Of a stretch of 64,000 nt of DNA, positions 12,901-23,144 are shown in pieces. Below the pieces are notes generated by a model. That model was not told the origin of the DNA and ran no database searches. It worked only from the letters and a program-made list of their open reading frames with translations. The stretch is from Capra hircus (taxonomy: Eukaryota > Chordata > Mammalia > Artiodactyla > Bovidae), in contig NC_030814.1 of NCBI RefSeq assembly GCF_001704415.2, positions 72,471,121 to 72,535,120 on the forward strand, in the 5' to 3' direction. Each line of letters starts with the position of its first letter. Positions within the stretch are counted from its first letter, which is position 1. The position numbers and the translations under genes are program-made.

Positions 12901-15900
12901 TTCCCACAGGGCACAGCTTGGAACACTGAACCCTCCCCAGCCCTAAGAAGGGATCCCTCTTGGAACTTCAGAATTGGAGCAGAGGAAGGCCAAAACAGTC
13001 CCACCAAGCAGCAGTGACTGGTTCCTGAGCCTCTTCCCTCACCTCAGGCCTATGGTAGGGTTCCAAGCTCCTGGCATCCTCTCCAGTATCCTCCCAAGTC
13101 TGGTCCTCCTGCTTCCCTGCAATTCTGTGACTGCCACTCTACTCCCGTCCCACCTTTCCAGCCTCCATCTGCCAGAGTACATCTTGGCAGCTCACAGCCA
13201 AAGACCTCTGAATGACCAGGAATCCCAGTGAAGAGCTGGATCCGCAGGGGGGCCCTGGGCTAGACCTCCTAAACACCACCCACCACCCGACCTCATCTCC
13301 GTGCTAGGACAAGCCCGGGATGTTCAGAGCAGCTGCCTGAACCCGAGCAGGACATCTAGTCTCAGAGGGAGAGTGCCCCTCCTGCCCAAGTGAGGCCACG
13401 ACCCTACCTCTTCAGACCTCTGTCTCCCACTTGCTTTCTCTACAGGCTCCCTCCCCGCCTCAGCACAGAGCCTCAGCCAAATCCACCCCTGGCCAGCCAC
13501 CTTTTGCACCCACCCCTTTCTGACCCCAGGCTCCTCTCACTGCTGTACTGGTTTTCCAGAAATACTTTTCCTTCCCTCCCCCACACTGGATCTGGGATGT
13601 GAAACCAAACCTCACTTCTCCTGCCTCATCCCATCTGACCCGCCCATGGCCTTTAGACAGGTGAATGATTACTACTTTCTCTTTTTCGAACCTCCCCACG
13701 GCTAACGCAGTGCCATTCCTCCTCCAGCCCTTTCTCAGCCTCCCTCCTACAAGGCTCTGCTTCAGTGGTGCCAGGCACAAGGCCAACCCCTCCTCCACCA
13801 GGTTCCAACCTCAACCTCCAACCTACCCTTCTTCTTCTCAAACTCATCTTTCACCTCATCATGACACTGGCAATCTCCCAATCTCCACGCAAACCTCTCT
13901 CTGGCTCTAGAGCCCTTAGTCCACCCGCCTGCTGCAAAAGCCTCTGAGTGCCAGGCTCCATGTCATGCACCGAAATACATCAGTGAAAAGGGCACATGAG
14001 CTCCCAGCCTTCATGGAGTTTACACTCCAGTGGGGGAAACCCACAGTGAGCAAACAAGGTAGTTTCAGATACCAACAGAGCCTTTAAAGAAAATCAAACA
14101 GGGTGATGTGATGGGAAGTGATAGGGTGGTGGTGGGGTGGGGGGGAGCATGTTTCAGTTAGGGAGCATGGTGACATTTTAGCTGAGGCCTGAATGATGAA
14201 ACAGGGCATTGAAAAGAAAACAATTCCAGGCAGTACTGAATTCTAGGTAGAAGTACTGAATTTCAGGCGGAAGTACTGAATTTCGGGCGGAAGTACTGGC
14301 AAAGGCCCAGAGGTAAGATCATGGTTGGTGGTGCACGGGACAAACTGAAGACATCAAGCCAGACACCACAGGGTGCTCTGGGCCAGTCCTGTCAACTCAG
14401 CCTGATAATCTCCCCTGAAACCTTCCTCACCTTGTCCACCCGCCATCACCCCTCCTTTGCCCTAGCCTGCCTCCCTGGTCTCCTTGCCCATGGCAGTCAG
14501 GCAGATCTGCCTCTAATACAGAAACTAAAACAAATCCATCCCCACTGCCCTCAGCATGAAACTCAAACTCTGCCCCAGCCCTGGGGCCTTTCACACTTTC
14601 TGTCCCATCCTGGGGAACCCTGGAACAAGCCTGGGTCTCTCATGCCTCGCTCCCCCCACCCCCACCGCCGCTGATATCTGGCAGCTCCCTCTGCTCAGTG
14701 CTCAGCCTCACCTCCACCTACTGCCCACTGAGCTGCCACCCTGGCTCTGCACTTCCTGGCTGTGTGACTCTGGGTTACATGACTTAACCTCTCTGTGCCT
14801 CTTCCTTCACCCATAAAATGTAGACATAATTAAAGTGACTGGGAGAATACAGTAAGTTATAACTCATGTCATCTGCCTAACAGCCCTGAGGAGCAGGCTT
14901 CATCATCCCCCACTCCCTGTTAGGGAAGCTGAAGCCCAGAGAGAAGTGACTTGCCCACTGTCTCACAGCTAGGCCCGAGACAACTAGAGCCCCAGACTTT
15001 CCCACCAGACCAGCTCTCTGCACATGGCCCACACTCTTGAGGCTGTGGCACTGCAGGGGCCAAAGGACACCCACACTGCCGGAGCAGCTTGTGGGCAGAG
15101 GGCAGTGCCACTGATTCCTGCTAAACAAAACTGAGTGCGCCTGACATTCTGACCAAGGCGTCAGGAGTAGAGGCTGAAGAGTCAGCAAGTAGCCTTGGAG
15201 AGATGGGATGGGGGAGGGAGAAGGGAAAGATGACTTGGCAACCCTCCACCCTGGGAGGGGCACCAGCAGTTCCCTTCTCCAGACAGGGACAGCCTGGCCC
15301 TGACACCTCCATTTGCTCAGCTGTGGAATGCTGTATTCTGTTCCCCAAGGCCAGCTCTCCTGGCCTTTCATTAGGGAATATCCCCCTGTCCTCGGCTGAG
15401 AACTAGGGCGACTGCCCTCCTTGCCTGCAAGCCTCTTAGTTTGCGGGTGGGAGTTTGACCTATTCCCGTGCCCCTCACCCCCCCCCCCGCCCCACCTCTT
15501 TATAAGGGCTTAAGGCGAAGCGGTAGGCCCAGGTACTGGAGCGGTAAGAGGGATGGAGAGGGAATCCAGCCCTTCGCGGAGGCTTTCCTCCCTATCGGCA
15601 AAACCAGAGGTGGGGCTCCCCGGACCCCTTACACCTCAGGGTAAGAGAGGGAGAGCGGGCGACCCGCACCAAGCAGGGCCGCGGGGTCTTCACCGAAACA
15701 CCTCCCATTTCTCCGCTGAGCCCTGAAAAGACCCCGGAAGACTACCCCTCCGCATCCTACTACCGCAGTGGCTGGGACCCGCCCCCTGCAATCCGGGCCT
15801 CTCTAATTCCCTCAGGTGCTCCAGAGGGTGGGCGTGGAGGTGGGAAGGGGAGGAAGAAGTTAGGGGACGGTCCCAAGGCCTTGTGGCAAAGAGTGTCTCC

Positions 15901-16058
15901 CCCTAGTAGGGGACTGAGCCTCCTCCTTCCGCCACCCCCAGCACAGGGCCCAGAACCCACCCCGCGCTCACCCAGAAGATGATGTTGAAGCCAAACAGGA
16001 AGTATTTCCCGCAGCAGCCGACCTCGGGTTCCTGGAAGTGCTGGTGCTTGCCGGGCAT
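7594..16058 (-). CDS. TSPAN17: Tetraspanin-17, complete CDS in eight exons
   Basis: This is a four-pass membrane protein of the TspanC8 group; family knowledge is that TspanC8 proteins escort the protease ADAM10 out of the ER and set its substrate choice. The joined exons are 15972-16058, 12672-12722, 12435-12581, 11189-11359, 8946-9071, 8352-8399, 7748-7864 and 7594-7659. They read as one 270-residue frame, the length I recall for the human protein. Hydrophobic segments lie at about residues 19-43, 63-86, 91-117 and 234-257. The large extracellular loop has the CCG motif (C155, C156, G157) plus C172, C182, C188, C189, C202 and C223, which makes the eight cysteines that define TspanC8. Sequons are N51 (NIS) and N171 (NCT). 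The start MPGKHQHFQEPEV lies in a CpG island. Every intron has GT-AG ends and falls between codons (phase 0). I am very sure of the identity. Confidence 0.97.
7748..7864 (-). CDS. TSPAN17: TSPAN17 coding exon 7
   Basis: Codes residues 211-249: the end of the large loop with the last cysteine (KGCVGQFEKW, C223) and most of membrane segment 4 (NLIVVAGVFVGIALLQ). The acceptor ends CCCAG and the donor is GTACCA. Confidence 0.96.
8352..8399 (-). CDS. TSPAN17: TSPAN17 coding exon 6
   Basis: Codes residues 195-210 (EDVLNTQCGYDVRLKL), supplying loop cysteine C202. This small 48-bp exon has an acceptor ending CTCAG and a GTGAGA donor. Confidence 0.95.
8946..9071 (-). CDS. TSPAN17: TSPAN17 coding exon 5
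   Basis: Codes residues 153-194 and opens with WSCCGARGPNDW, the CCG signature of the tetraspanin large loop. It also carries the N171 sequon and C172, C182, C188 and C189. The acceptor ends CCTAG and the donor is GTGAGT. Confidence 0.96.
9937..9980. repeat. (AC)22 microsatellite
   Basis: An uninterrupted 44-bp AC dinucleotide run in TSPAN17 intron 4, likely polymorphic. Confidence 0.97.
10059..10338 (+). mobile_element. BOV-A2 SINE
   Basis: A dimeric element: two Bov-A monomers, each with CCTGG...AGCCTGGT..GGCTGC, joined by the CACTTTCACTTTTCACTTTC linker and ending in (AGC)n. The short target duplication AGCTCTTT is visible on both sides. Confidence 0.92.
11189..11359 (-). CDS. TSPAN17: TSPAN17 coding exon 4
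   Basis: Codes residues 96-152: membrane segment 3 (FSVFLGLIFSLELATGILAF) and the first helix of the large extracellular loop, up to IDFAQEY. The donor is GTAAGT and the acceptor ends CACCAG. It is 171 bp, phase 0 at both ends. Confidence 0.96.
11999..12198 (-). mobile_element. Bov-tA SINE
   Basis: Reverse-strand copy in TSPAN17 intron 3, from CTTCAGTCGTGTTCGACTC to TGAGCCACCAGGGAAGCCCC. Confidence 0.9.
12345..12378. repeat. A-rich low-complexity tract
   Basis: An A-rich run with a pure poly(A) stretch, about 55 bp downstream (in TSPAN17 sense) of exon 3. Confidence 0.85.
12435..12581 (-). CDS. TSPAN17: TSPAN17 coding exon 3
   Basis: Codes residues 47-95: the short first outer loop with the N51 sequon and DLGGLDP, membrane segment 2 (VWLFVVVGGIMSVLGFAG), then CIGALREN and the start of segment 3. 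The donor is GTGAGT and the acceptor ends CACAG. Confidence 0.96.
12672..12722 (-). CDS. TSPAN17: TSPAN17 coding exon 2
   Basis: Codes residues 30-46 (VLGALFLAIGLWAWSEK), completing the first membrane segment. This 51-bp exon has an acceptor ending TGCAG and a GTAAGG donor, and both ends are in phase 0. Confidence 0.96.
13960..14335 (+). repeat. Ancient interspersed repeat, family not assigned
   Basis: Carries the phrases TTCATGGAGTTTACACTCCA, GTGAGCAAACAAG, TGAGGCCTGAATGATG and GGCAAAGGCCCAGAGG, shared with seven other places in the window. In TSPAN17 intron 1. Confidence 0.5.
14230..14299. repeat. 20-bp tandem repeat, 3.5 copies
   Basis: The unit is near GAAGTACTGAATTTCAGGCG, at 14230-14249, 14250-14269, 14270-14289 and a half copy. 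The two later full copies differ by one base. It lies inside an old interspersed repeat. Confidence 0.9.
14400..14730 (+). mobile_element. L2 LINE fragment
   Basis: L2-like text: CCTTTGCCCTAGCCTGC, GGGGCCTTTCACACTTTCTG, CCCTGGAACAAGCC. Diverged, in TSPAN17 intron 1. Confidence 0.45.
14745..14880 (+). mobile_element. MIR SINE
   Basis: MIR core: CTGGCTGTGTGACTCTGGG, ACTTAACCTCTCTGTGCCTC, CATAAAATG. Confidence 0.8.
14881..14990 (-). mobile_element. MIR SINE, reverse copy
   Basis: Reverse MIR text: GGGAAGCTGAAGCCCAGAGA, GTGACTTGCCCACTGTC, CACAGCTAG. Confidence 0.6.
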
Positions 16059-16480
16059 CGTGAGTGGCCGCACGCCGGCCCGGCAACCGGGGCCGGAGGC
16101 TGGGCCCGGCCCTCCGCGGGCCGCCCTGGGCTAGAGCCGCCCGGGGCCTAGCCCGGCGGCTGCGGCTTCATGGCCGCGGCCACACAGAGAGCCCGTCGGG
16201 CCCCGCCCGCCCCGCAGGGACCGCCCCCGGCGCTCGAACAATCCCCGCTCGGTCCACTCAGAGGCCCTCCTCAATGCCTGATTCCGCCCCGCCCTAGGCT
16301 CCGCCCCTAGCCCCACTCAGTCGCCTTTGGAGCCCCGCCTCTGGGTCTGTCTCCGCCCCCTCCCGACTGTTCCCCTCCGGGCCCCGCCCCCATACAGGCA
16401 CACCACCCCAAGTCCGGGCCCCTCCCTACTGCCCGACTCAGCCCCCTGGGAGCCCCGCCTCTAGGCCTGACTCTGCCCCT
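15940..16480 (-). promoter_or_regulatory. TSPAN17: TSPAN17 CpG-island promoter and 5' UTR
   Basis: Dense CpG with repeated GC-box cores (CCGCCCC and CCCCGCCC) at about 16200-16480, directly upstream of and overlapping coding exon 1. No TATA box is evident. Transcription probably starts within about 150 bp upstream of the ATG at 16058, but no start site can be fixed from sequence. Confidence 0.75.
15972..16058 (-). CDS. TSPAN17: TSPAN17 coding exon 1
   Basis: Codes residues 1-29, from MPGKHQHF to the NIIFW start of the first membrane segment. It has a GTGAGC donor and ends in phase 0. The ATG sits inside the CpG island, and no upstream in-frame coding sequence resembling the family is visible. 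Confidence 0.96.
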
Positions 16481-17068
16481 TACGCTGGCTGCTGCTGCGT
16501 CCTTCGGACCCACCTCACATGCTTGCTGAAAGCTCCGCAAGTCGCAGGCACTAAAGACCCCCAGTTCCCCCCACACCGCAAGGATCAGTACCAGCGCCAC
16601 CCCAACCCCCGGCCTTGCGGTCGGTGCCCATCCCTGAAAAGACGTAACGACCGCGTTGGTGAGCGAACAGAGAATAGTTATATGGATGGTGTTTTTTTAG
16701 CACACGTGCAGGACATTTTATTACAGGGGAGTCGAATCAGGAGTGCTTTTCACTCGGAAATTCAGTTCAGTCTGTACTGGTTCAAATTCAGTCGGGATGA
16801 CACCTGGGTCTTGTGAGAGCTGCGCCTGCTGCTCCCTGCCCCTTCAGTTTTGCTGGGGGACATATACCGCAGCCCCCAGTTCAAACCCCTTTGGTGGTTG
16901 AAGCACCGCCCCGCACCGTCTAACCCCTCTTCCCCATACCAGCGTCTACCTTGATCAGGCTCCTTGTTACTGAAGGGGGTCTCACATGAGCCCTCTCAAG
17001 GCAAGACTGGAGCAGACCAAGGTTTAGGGGGGTGAATTTTAGAGTCCTCTTTAAAAATAATTCCAACT

Positions 17069-17390
17069 TTGGGCTTCCCTGCTGGCTCAGTGATAAAGAA
17101 TCCTCCTGCCAATTCAGGAGACCCAGGTTCGGTCCCTGATCTGGGATGATCCTACATGCCACGGAGCAACTAAGTTCGTGTACCACAACTATCGAGCCTG
17201 TGCTCTAGAGCCCCAGAGCTGCAGCTACTGAGGCCGGCTCGCCCTGGGGCCCATACTCCACAAGGAAGCCACCGCAGTGAGAAGCCTCTGCCCTGCAACC
17301 AGAGAGTAGCCCCCGCTACACTCAGAGAAAAACCCACGCAGCAACAAAGATCCAGCAGAGCCAAAATAAATAAATTGCTTTAAACAAAAA
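17069..17390 (+). mobile_element. CHR-type ruminant SINE
   Basis: The head GGGCTTCCCTGCTGGCTCAG and tRNA-like part are followed by the CHR body (GCCACGGAGCAACTAAG, AGCCTGTGCTCTAGAGCC) and an A-rich AAATAAATAAATTG tail. It lies between EIF4E1B and the TSPAN17 promoter. Confidence 0.85.
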
Positions 17391-17421
17391 CTGAATTTTT
17401 AAAAAAATCTTGTTTAAAGTA

Positions 17422-17427
17422 TTTATT
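17422..17427 (-). promoter_or_regulatory. EIF4E1B: Possible EIF4E1B poly(A) signal AATAAA
   Basis: A minus-strand AATAAA about 630 bp past the EIF4E1B stop, just next to a CHR SINE. It is the first clear hexamer I see after the stop, but its AT-rich setting makes it a weak call. Confidence 0.25.
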
Positions 17428-18058
17428 TAGAACAGGAAGAAAAAGGGGCTTAAGCTTCACCTTCTGGTTAATCCACCTCTGGCAGAGCCGCAATAAGGCC
17501 TGATCACCTCTCCTGGGCCAGGCCCTCATCAACCCCACCCCTCTACTCTAGGGACCCACACACAGCTGACTAGTGAAGGTGTGGGATAAAGCATAGGCTC
17601 CACGGCTACAAATCCGATGAAAGGCAACCCATAAAATTTTTAAAGCAGAGTGATCACTCAGAGCCCCCACTCTTGTCCCTGAGCTCCAGCTCTGTCAGTG
17701 GCCTTGAACCCCCCTCCCCCAAATGGAAGAGACTGGCCTTCAGAACACCTAACTTCTTTCCCCAAGGTGGGCGGCATGGAGTTAGTCCTGAATCCTAGGA
17801 TTCTCTCCTGTTCTCTTTCCACTTGCCGTCCCACCTCCTCCACCAGTGACTCACCACACCACACTGTATCCAACCCAGCCCCCCAGGGTTAAAAAGCCCA
17901 GGGTTTTCTCCACCTTTCCACTGCCCTGGCCTCTCAAGTTGGTTACTCACCCCTAGGCCTGAGCCCCAGGATAGGGGAGAAACATGCCATCTTCCCTCAG
18001 CCCAGCCCAGCCCCCTTGAGAAATAAATACACACTGCAATGGGAGGCTCAGGGTCCTC

Positions 18059-18173
18059 TCACACCACAAATTTGTTCTTGGCTAAGGAGTTGCTCTTGGT
18101 GGCTGTGTCTGCGTGGGCCTGGTACCCAATGATGGTCTTTGTGGAGAGGCCCAGGCGCTCTTTGTAGACACGC
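18059..18173 (-). CDS. EIF4E1B: EIF4E1B terminal coding exon 7
   Basis: Completes G194 and codes residues 195-231, from RVYKERLGLS to KNKFVV, followed by TGA. It retains S223 at the position of the eIF4E Mnk site, flanked by the conserved ATKS and KNKFVV. Confidence 0.95.
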
Positions 18174-20945
18174 CTGGGAGGTAAGTGGGAGAGGAAAGGA
18201 GACAGGCAGTCAGCAGCAGGTCCTGCAGTTAACCTGGGACCATGGGTCCTATGCCCAGAGCCCCTACCCTGGTTCCAGCCACAGTAACTCTTGTTGTGTG
18301 TGTCTTACACGTGTGGAAACACGAAATGTGACTCATGCAAAAGAAAAGAGGTCTGCAAGAAACAGATGGAAATCTAGACTCCACACCCTTTGCACAAGTT
18401 GTGGAAGAAAGAAGGGAGAGACAGCATGGAGGATTCTAGAGGTCTCTCTTGCAGGCCAAGCCATTCCCCTTCCACCTTCTCCCCTAGAAGAGGCTCAGCC
18501 CCCACCCTATGCCAGAGATACCCCTCACCCAATGTGTAGCACGCCCTCCTGGTTCTCTGCCTCTCGTGTCCACACAGCAATCTTGTCCCCCTTGGCTCGG
18601 ATGTTGATGACGGCCCCACACACTTCCTGGCTGTGCTCCCCAAAGCTCTCCCCGATGAGACACAGCAGCTGGACCCGAAAAGGAGGAGGATGAGGCCTTC
18701 TGGTGGGCACAGAGACTGCCCCCACCATCCTTGAGACCACTGCTACCGCACCAGCCCAGCCCCTTCCCTCGGGAACCCTCCCCACCCAGCCTCCCGCCCA
18801 ACCCCCCACTCACTGTCTCCAGCCACAGGTGGTCCAGCTCAATGTGGCGCTGCTGCTTGGTGAGGCTGACCAGCCAGCGGCCACCCCGCTTATTCCTGCT
18901 GTCTTCCCACATGGGCTTAATGCCATCCTGGGAGGCAGGTTGGTGAATCAACCACCTCCCTTTGTTCGAAGGGAAGTGAGTGCCTGGCCACCTCCCCAGG
19001 CCCTGCTCCAGCCCCTCCACAGACTAGGTCTTCTGTCTTCACCCTTCAGTACAAGCAGGGTCAGCCCTGCAGACCCTCCTGTGAGCTCCCGTGGGCCCCT
19101 AAGCCTCAGTATAGGTCACCTCACGTAGCCTTGCATAGATGTGTTTTTGTCTCCTTTGCTGAACCAAGATCCTTGAGATGAGAGTTCAGATGTGGGTGAT
19201 TAAAGGAAGTGTCTGGGGCAACCCCAATGTGGCCAGGACAGACATCCCAGGCTCGCTGGGCATGAGTCACCTAGGAAAATCTGCAAACATGGACATCAGG
19301 GCGCCACTGCCCAGCCCCTCCAAGGACAGGCCTGGACATTGACGAGTGTCCTCAGGCAATCCTGATGCAGCCCCCAAGTTAAAGAGCCAGGCGAGATAGC
19401 TAGACCCCCTTCATTGCTCCCCCTTGTTCCCCCCCTCCCCTGTTCTTCAAGATGGGGCTCAGGTCTGACACTCTGCCCCAGCTTCTGGACAGCAGTCCTC
19501 CAACTGGAAGTTATGCTTGGCCCCAAGGAAGGCTGTCCTCAATACCGCACTGTCAAAGCCCCTGTGAGGGAGGAAGCTTGGAAGAAACCAGCCCCACTGT
19601 GTCCTGGGGAGTGGGGGAAGCCGAGCTTACCTTGAACAGGGCGTAGTCACAGCCGGAAGAGAGCTTACTGGCCAGCTGGATATTATTATATATCCTGGAG
19701 AGAGACCCCCCACCCTAGGCTGAAAGGCTAAGCTTTTTAGGGCCTGGTTTCAACTTGCCTCAGATCCCTCAACTTCTTACCCCACTGCTTTCCACCCACC
19801 TTCCAGCTTCCAAGCCTTAGTTCATACTGGTACCCCCTGCCAAAAACTTCCATCCCCATTTACCCAGACCCTCAAATCCCACCTTGTCACCCACCCCCAG
19901 GGTTTGTGAAGCACCTGGCAGACCCCCTCACTGGATCACCACAGATGAAACAGTCTAAAACTCATTCGGTAGCTGAGACAAGCTCAGAGAGGGGAAGGAA
20001 CTCGCCTAGGGTCACAAGGCATAAGGCAGCAGAGTCATGGTCAACTCCTTGTTCTCTCACTTCCCAGGCTTTCTCCCTGAGTCCCAGGAAGGCTTGGGGG
20101 CAGGGGCTGTGACCCAGCCCAAACTCCCCGCCACTTCCCTGCAGAGCCCACCAAGCCCCAGCCCTCAGGAGATGCTGTAAGATCCCAGAAAGGGCTGGGA
20201 AAGCGGTGTAGGCAACAGCTCCCTGGAGGGGTCGGGTCTGGGAAGGATCCACAGCTAAGGCCTCCTGACCTCAGCCTCCTCCATGAGGGACAGACACTCA
20301 CGCCCAGAAGTCCTCCACGGTGTTGAACTTGGTGACCCGATGCAGGTTGCTCTGCCAGGCTCGGCTGCGGTCATTTTTGAAGAACCACAGAGCCCACCTG
20401 GGGGGTGGGGGAAGGCGCAGGAGGAAGCAAGAGTGCATCCACCTGCCCGCCCCACCCCACCTCCACAGCAGTAGGTTGGCCCGGAAGTCTGGCTCCTTCC
20501 CGAGCCAACAGGGAGGTAGGGTTTGTAGCACCGGCCCCATAAGGTGATGGGGACAGTGATCCTGAGAGGCTGGGGGAGGCTTTAACTCAGAATCTCAGCT
20601 GGTTTCAGGCTGAAAGGGCCAGCTGGGCCCAAGTCTTAGGGCAGCTCTGGCCTTTCCCAGATGAGGAAGTAAGGTCAAAGCCAAGGGTAGGGCCTGCCCT
20701 ACCTGTTGAGCAGTGGGTGTAAGTCCAGCTTGCCCTCCTCCGGGACCTTCCTCAGAGCCTCCTCTCCCATGCACGGCCCCGCGGCTGCCTCCTCCTCCTC
20801 CTTCTCCTCCTCTTTCTTCCACTTTTGGATCCCATCCTCAGCCTCTTCAGCCTGACCAAGGAGAGGAGTCAAGCTGGGCGGTGAGCCCAGGCCCTCGCTG
20901 CCCAAGGGGGCAGATGGGTGGACTTACAGGGTGGGCGGCAGCCAT
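18059..20945 (-). CDS. EIF4E1B: Eukaryotic translation initiation factor 4E family member 1B, seven coding exons
   Basis: This is a cap-binding protein of the eIF4E class; from family knowledge the 1B paralogue is mainly oocyte-expressed and linked to masking of maternal mRNA. The exons 20928-20945, 20703-20851, 20302-20397, 19631-19694, 18814-18927, 18529-18668 and 18059-18173 join into 231 residues. Numbering runs 14 ahead of eIF4E. The cap-stacking residues are W70 and W116 with E117, and the phosphate contacts R171 and K176 with W180 are present. The dorsal W87 for 4E-BP/eIF4G binding (VEDFW) and S223, equivalent to the Mnk-phosphorylated S209, are kept. The N-terminus is an acidic EEEKEEEEAAA tail unlike canonical eIF4E but like human EIF4E1B. 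All introns are GT-AG. The 18-bp first exon is the least certain part. Confidence 0.95.
18529..18668 (-). CDS. EIF4E1B: EIF4E1B coding exon 6
   Basis: Codes residues 148-193 plus two bases of G194: LLCLIGESFGEHS ... INIRAKGDKIAVW. R171 and K176 are the cap-phosphate contacts. The acceptor ends GTCCAG and the donor is GTGAGG. Confidence 0.95.
18814..18927 (-). CDS. EIF4E1B: EIF4E1B coding exon 5
   Basis: Codes residues 110-147 and starts DGIKPMWEDSRN. It holds the W116-E117 pair that stacks on and hydrogen-bonds the 7-methylguanine. It ends LDHLWLET. The donor is GTGAGT, phase 0 at both ends. Confidence 0.96.
19631..19694 (-). CDS. EIF4E1B: EIF4E1B coding exon 4
   Basis: Completes A88 and codes IYNNIQLASKLSSGCDYALFK (residues 89-109), a conserved eIF4E core block. 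The acceptor ends TCCAG and the donor is GTAAGC. Confidence 0.95.
20302..20397 (-). CDS. EIF4E1B: EIF4E1B coding exon 3
   Basis: Codes WALWFFKNDRSRAWQ through TVEDFW and contains cap-stacking W70 and the dorsal-surface W87. The acceptor ends CCCCAG, the donor is GTGAGT, and both boundaries split codons in phase 2. Confidence 0.95.
20703..20851 (-). CDS. EIF4E1B: EIF4E1B coding exon 2
   Basis: Codes residues 7-55 and the first two bases of R56. It is a glutamate- and lysine-rich tail (KKEEEKEEEEAAAG), then KLDLHPLLN entering the folded domain. The acceptor is GGTCAG and the donor GTAGGG; the exon ends in phase 2. Confidence 0.92.
20928..20945 (-). CDS. EIF4E1B: EIF4E1B coding exon 1
   Basis: Codes only MAAAHP, followed by a GTAAGT donor in phase 0. 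It was chosen because it supplies the nearest ATG and joins in frame to AEEAEDGIQKW, which resembles the human N-terminus as I recall it. Such a short exon needs transcript support. Confidence 0.75.
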
Positions 20946-22404
20946 GCTGTAGCCTGAGCTCCACAGGCACCAGCCATCCGAGGGGGCCTCCAGCAGCCGG
21001 CCTTAAACCGACCATCGCCCCGCCCAGCTCACCCCGGGCAGGTGACTGGGAGGAGCCAGCGTGGGGGTAGGGGGTGTGGTGTTCCGAGGAGGAAGGGCTT
21101 ACACCATTAGTTCCATCAGCAAGCATTTAGTGAGCACCTTCTGCATGCAGGCTGGGGTCTGGGGACACAGCTTGTGACCAGGCAGACCTAGCCTCGGCCC
21201 ACATGGCACTGGTCATTTGGGGGCTGAGACAGGATGGCAAGGGTCAGTATTAGGGGTCTGCCCTTAGTGAAACCACATCCCCTGAAATTAAAGTGGATTG
21301 ACCCAGACATGGCAGAAGGCGGAGGGGAGCAGGGCGGGGCCAGGTCAGAGACAATACAGACATTGTGGTGTCTCCCTTTGGGCTCTGCTTCCATTCACCC
21401 CTCAATTTTTGCCACCAATGTCATTTGACACAGGCATGTATCTGGTCTCTGGAAACATCTGTGGATTTTCTTTTTTATGTGATTATTTAGAAACAAGAAG
21501 CTTGTATATTAGAAATCCACATTTTGAAATTTTAGGTTTGGCAACACCGGGGCCTCCTTCTCCCAATCTGTTGCAGCCAACGCTGCCTTTTGGAAGAGCA
21601 AAGGCGGATCCGCATGGCCCCTGTGTCCACTGCACTCATGTTCCTTCCCTCCCGTCCACCTGGGCATTCTCTACCTGGCCACAGTTGGCAAGGGCCAGTG
21701 CACCTGTCCACAGCCGGATCAAGTCCTCCTTGCCCCCACCTCAGCCAAGTACATGAACCTCACTGAGTCTCAGTCTTCCTCTCTGTAAAATTGGAACATT
21801 AATGAAACACAACTCAGAAGCTTACTGTATTAAGTGATATAAAACCAGTCCACAGAACAAGGCCTGCTCAGTAGTCAATAGCAATCAGCTGAGGGCCTGC
21901 CCAGAGTGGAGGAGGGACTGGGCAAGAGAGGGAGGGAAAGCTGGATATCCTTTCCCCGCCTTCTGAACAGCAGCCTTTTCTGCAGGGGCTGAAACCTCCC
22001 CAAGTTTCTTAAGGTTTCTCACACTCCCTTGGCCCAGCTCTGTAAGAGACCAGTGTCTTCCCCTCTGCCACGCACAGGAGAGCCATGGGTGACAGTTAAT
22101 ATCCGTTCAACCCACATCTCTAGGCTCCAGGTGGTGCTGCCAGGCCTGTGGGGGGCTGGGTGCTGGGAAGCAATGAGGAGCAGGTGAGTGCCCCTTGTGC
22201 TCTGGTCTGTCAGGGGAGCAGACATCAGATCATCTCACAAAGACCTGTGTCACAGCAAATGCAAGCCTCTGAGCGAAACGGATTCTCAGATGGGAGCAGA
22301 CCAAGCCCATGACCTGAACTGGGGGCTCTAGAGCAGCACTTCTCAAGAGCATGGATCAGAATCACCTGAAGGGCTTGCTAAATACTGACCCCTGCACTCT
22401 GCCT

Positions 22405-22618
22405 CTGAGGTGGCGCCAGTGGTCAAGAACCCGCCTGCCAATGCAGGATATGTAAGAGATGTGAGTTCGATCCCTGGGTGAGGAAGATCTCCTGGAGGCA
22501 TGGCAACTCACTCCAGCATTCTTGCGTGGAGAATCCCATGGACAGAAGAGCCTGATGGGCTACAGTCCATGGGGTCGCAAAGAGTCAGACAGGACTGAAG
22601 TGACTTAGCACAAACAAA
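22405..22618 (+). mobile_element. Bov-tA SINE
   Basis: From the GTGGTCAAGAACCCGCCTGC head to the GAGTCAGACAGGACTGAAG tail, nested in an ancient repeat. Confidence 0.87.
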
Positions 22619-22679
22619 TGAATACCTGGCTTGGGCTTAAGAACTGGCATTTCTAATAAGTTCCTGGATGAGCTGGTCA

Positions 22680-23090
22680 GGAACCTCATTTTGAGAACTA
22701 CCAACTCAGAGGCAGTTCACAGAAGAGGTGATGTTTGAGCGAGAGTTAATGAGCCCAGTGGAGGGGGTATCTCTGGGAGAGGAAGCAGCATGTGCAGAGG
22801 CCCTGGGGCAAAGGGAACATTAGGTACTGGAGGAAGAGAATAAAGACCAGTGCAGCTGACGCCTAAAGGGGAAAGGATGGTGAGTCTTGATGTTAGGAGA
22901 GTAGAGAGCCACTGGGTGCTTCAAGGGCTGGGGAGGTAATCAGATGGGCTTTCTAGCAACTTCTCTGGCTGCTGTGTAGGAAACAGACCCTGCTCAATTA
23001 AGAGTGAATGGAAGGAGAGCTATCTGGATGCAAACATGGTTGTCCAGGTGACGAATGGGGCAGCTGGAAAGATGAGAGAATATGATTGAT
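22680..23090 (+). repeat. Ancient interspersed repeat, family not assigned
   Basis: Phrases AGGTGATGTTTGAGC, GCATGTGCAGAGGCCCTGGG and TCTCTGGCTGCTGTGTAGG match the other copies in this window, same orientation. Confidence 0.5.
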
Positions 23091-23144
23091 TTCAGAGGTA
23101 TTTAAAAGGAAGACTCAGTGGTGTTTGGTTTAGGCTCTGGAGGG

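Noticed and set aside
17170..17364. 64-codon minus-strand open frame at the CHR SINE
   Set aside because: It lies wholly within the SINE body.
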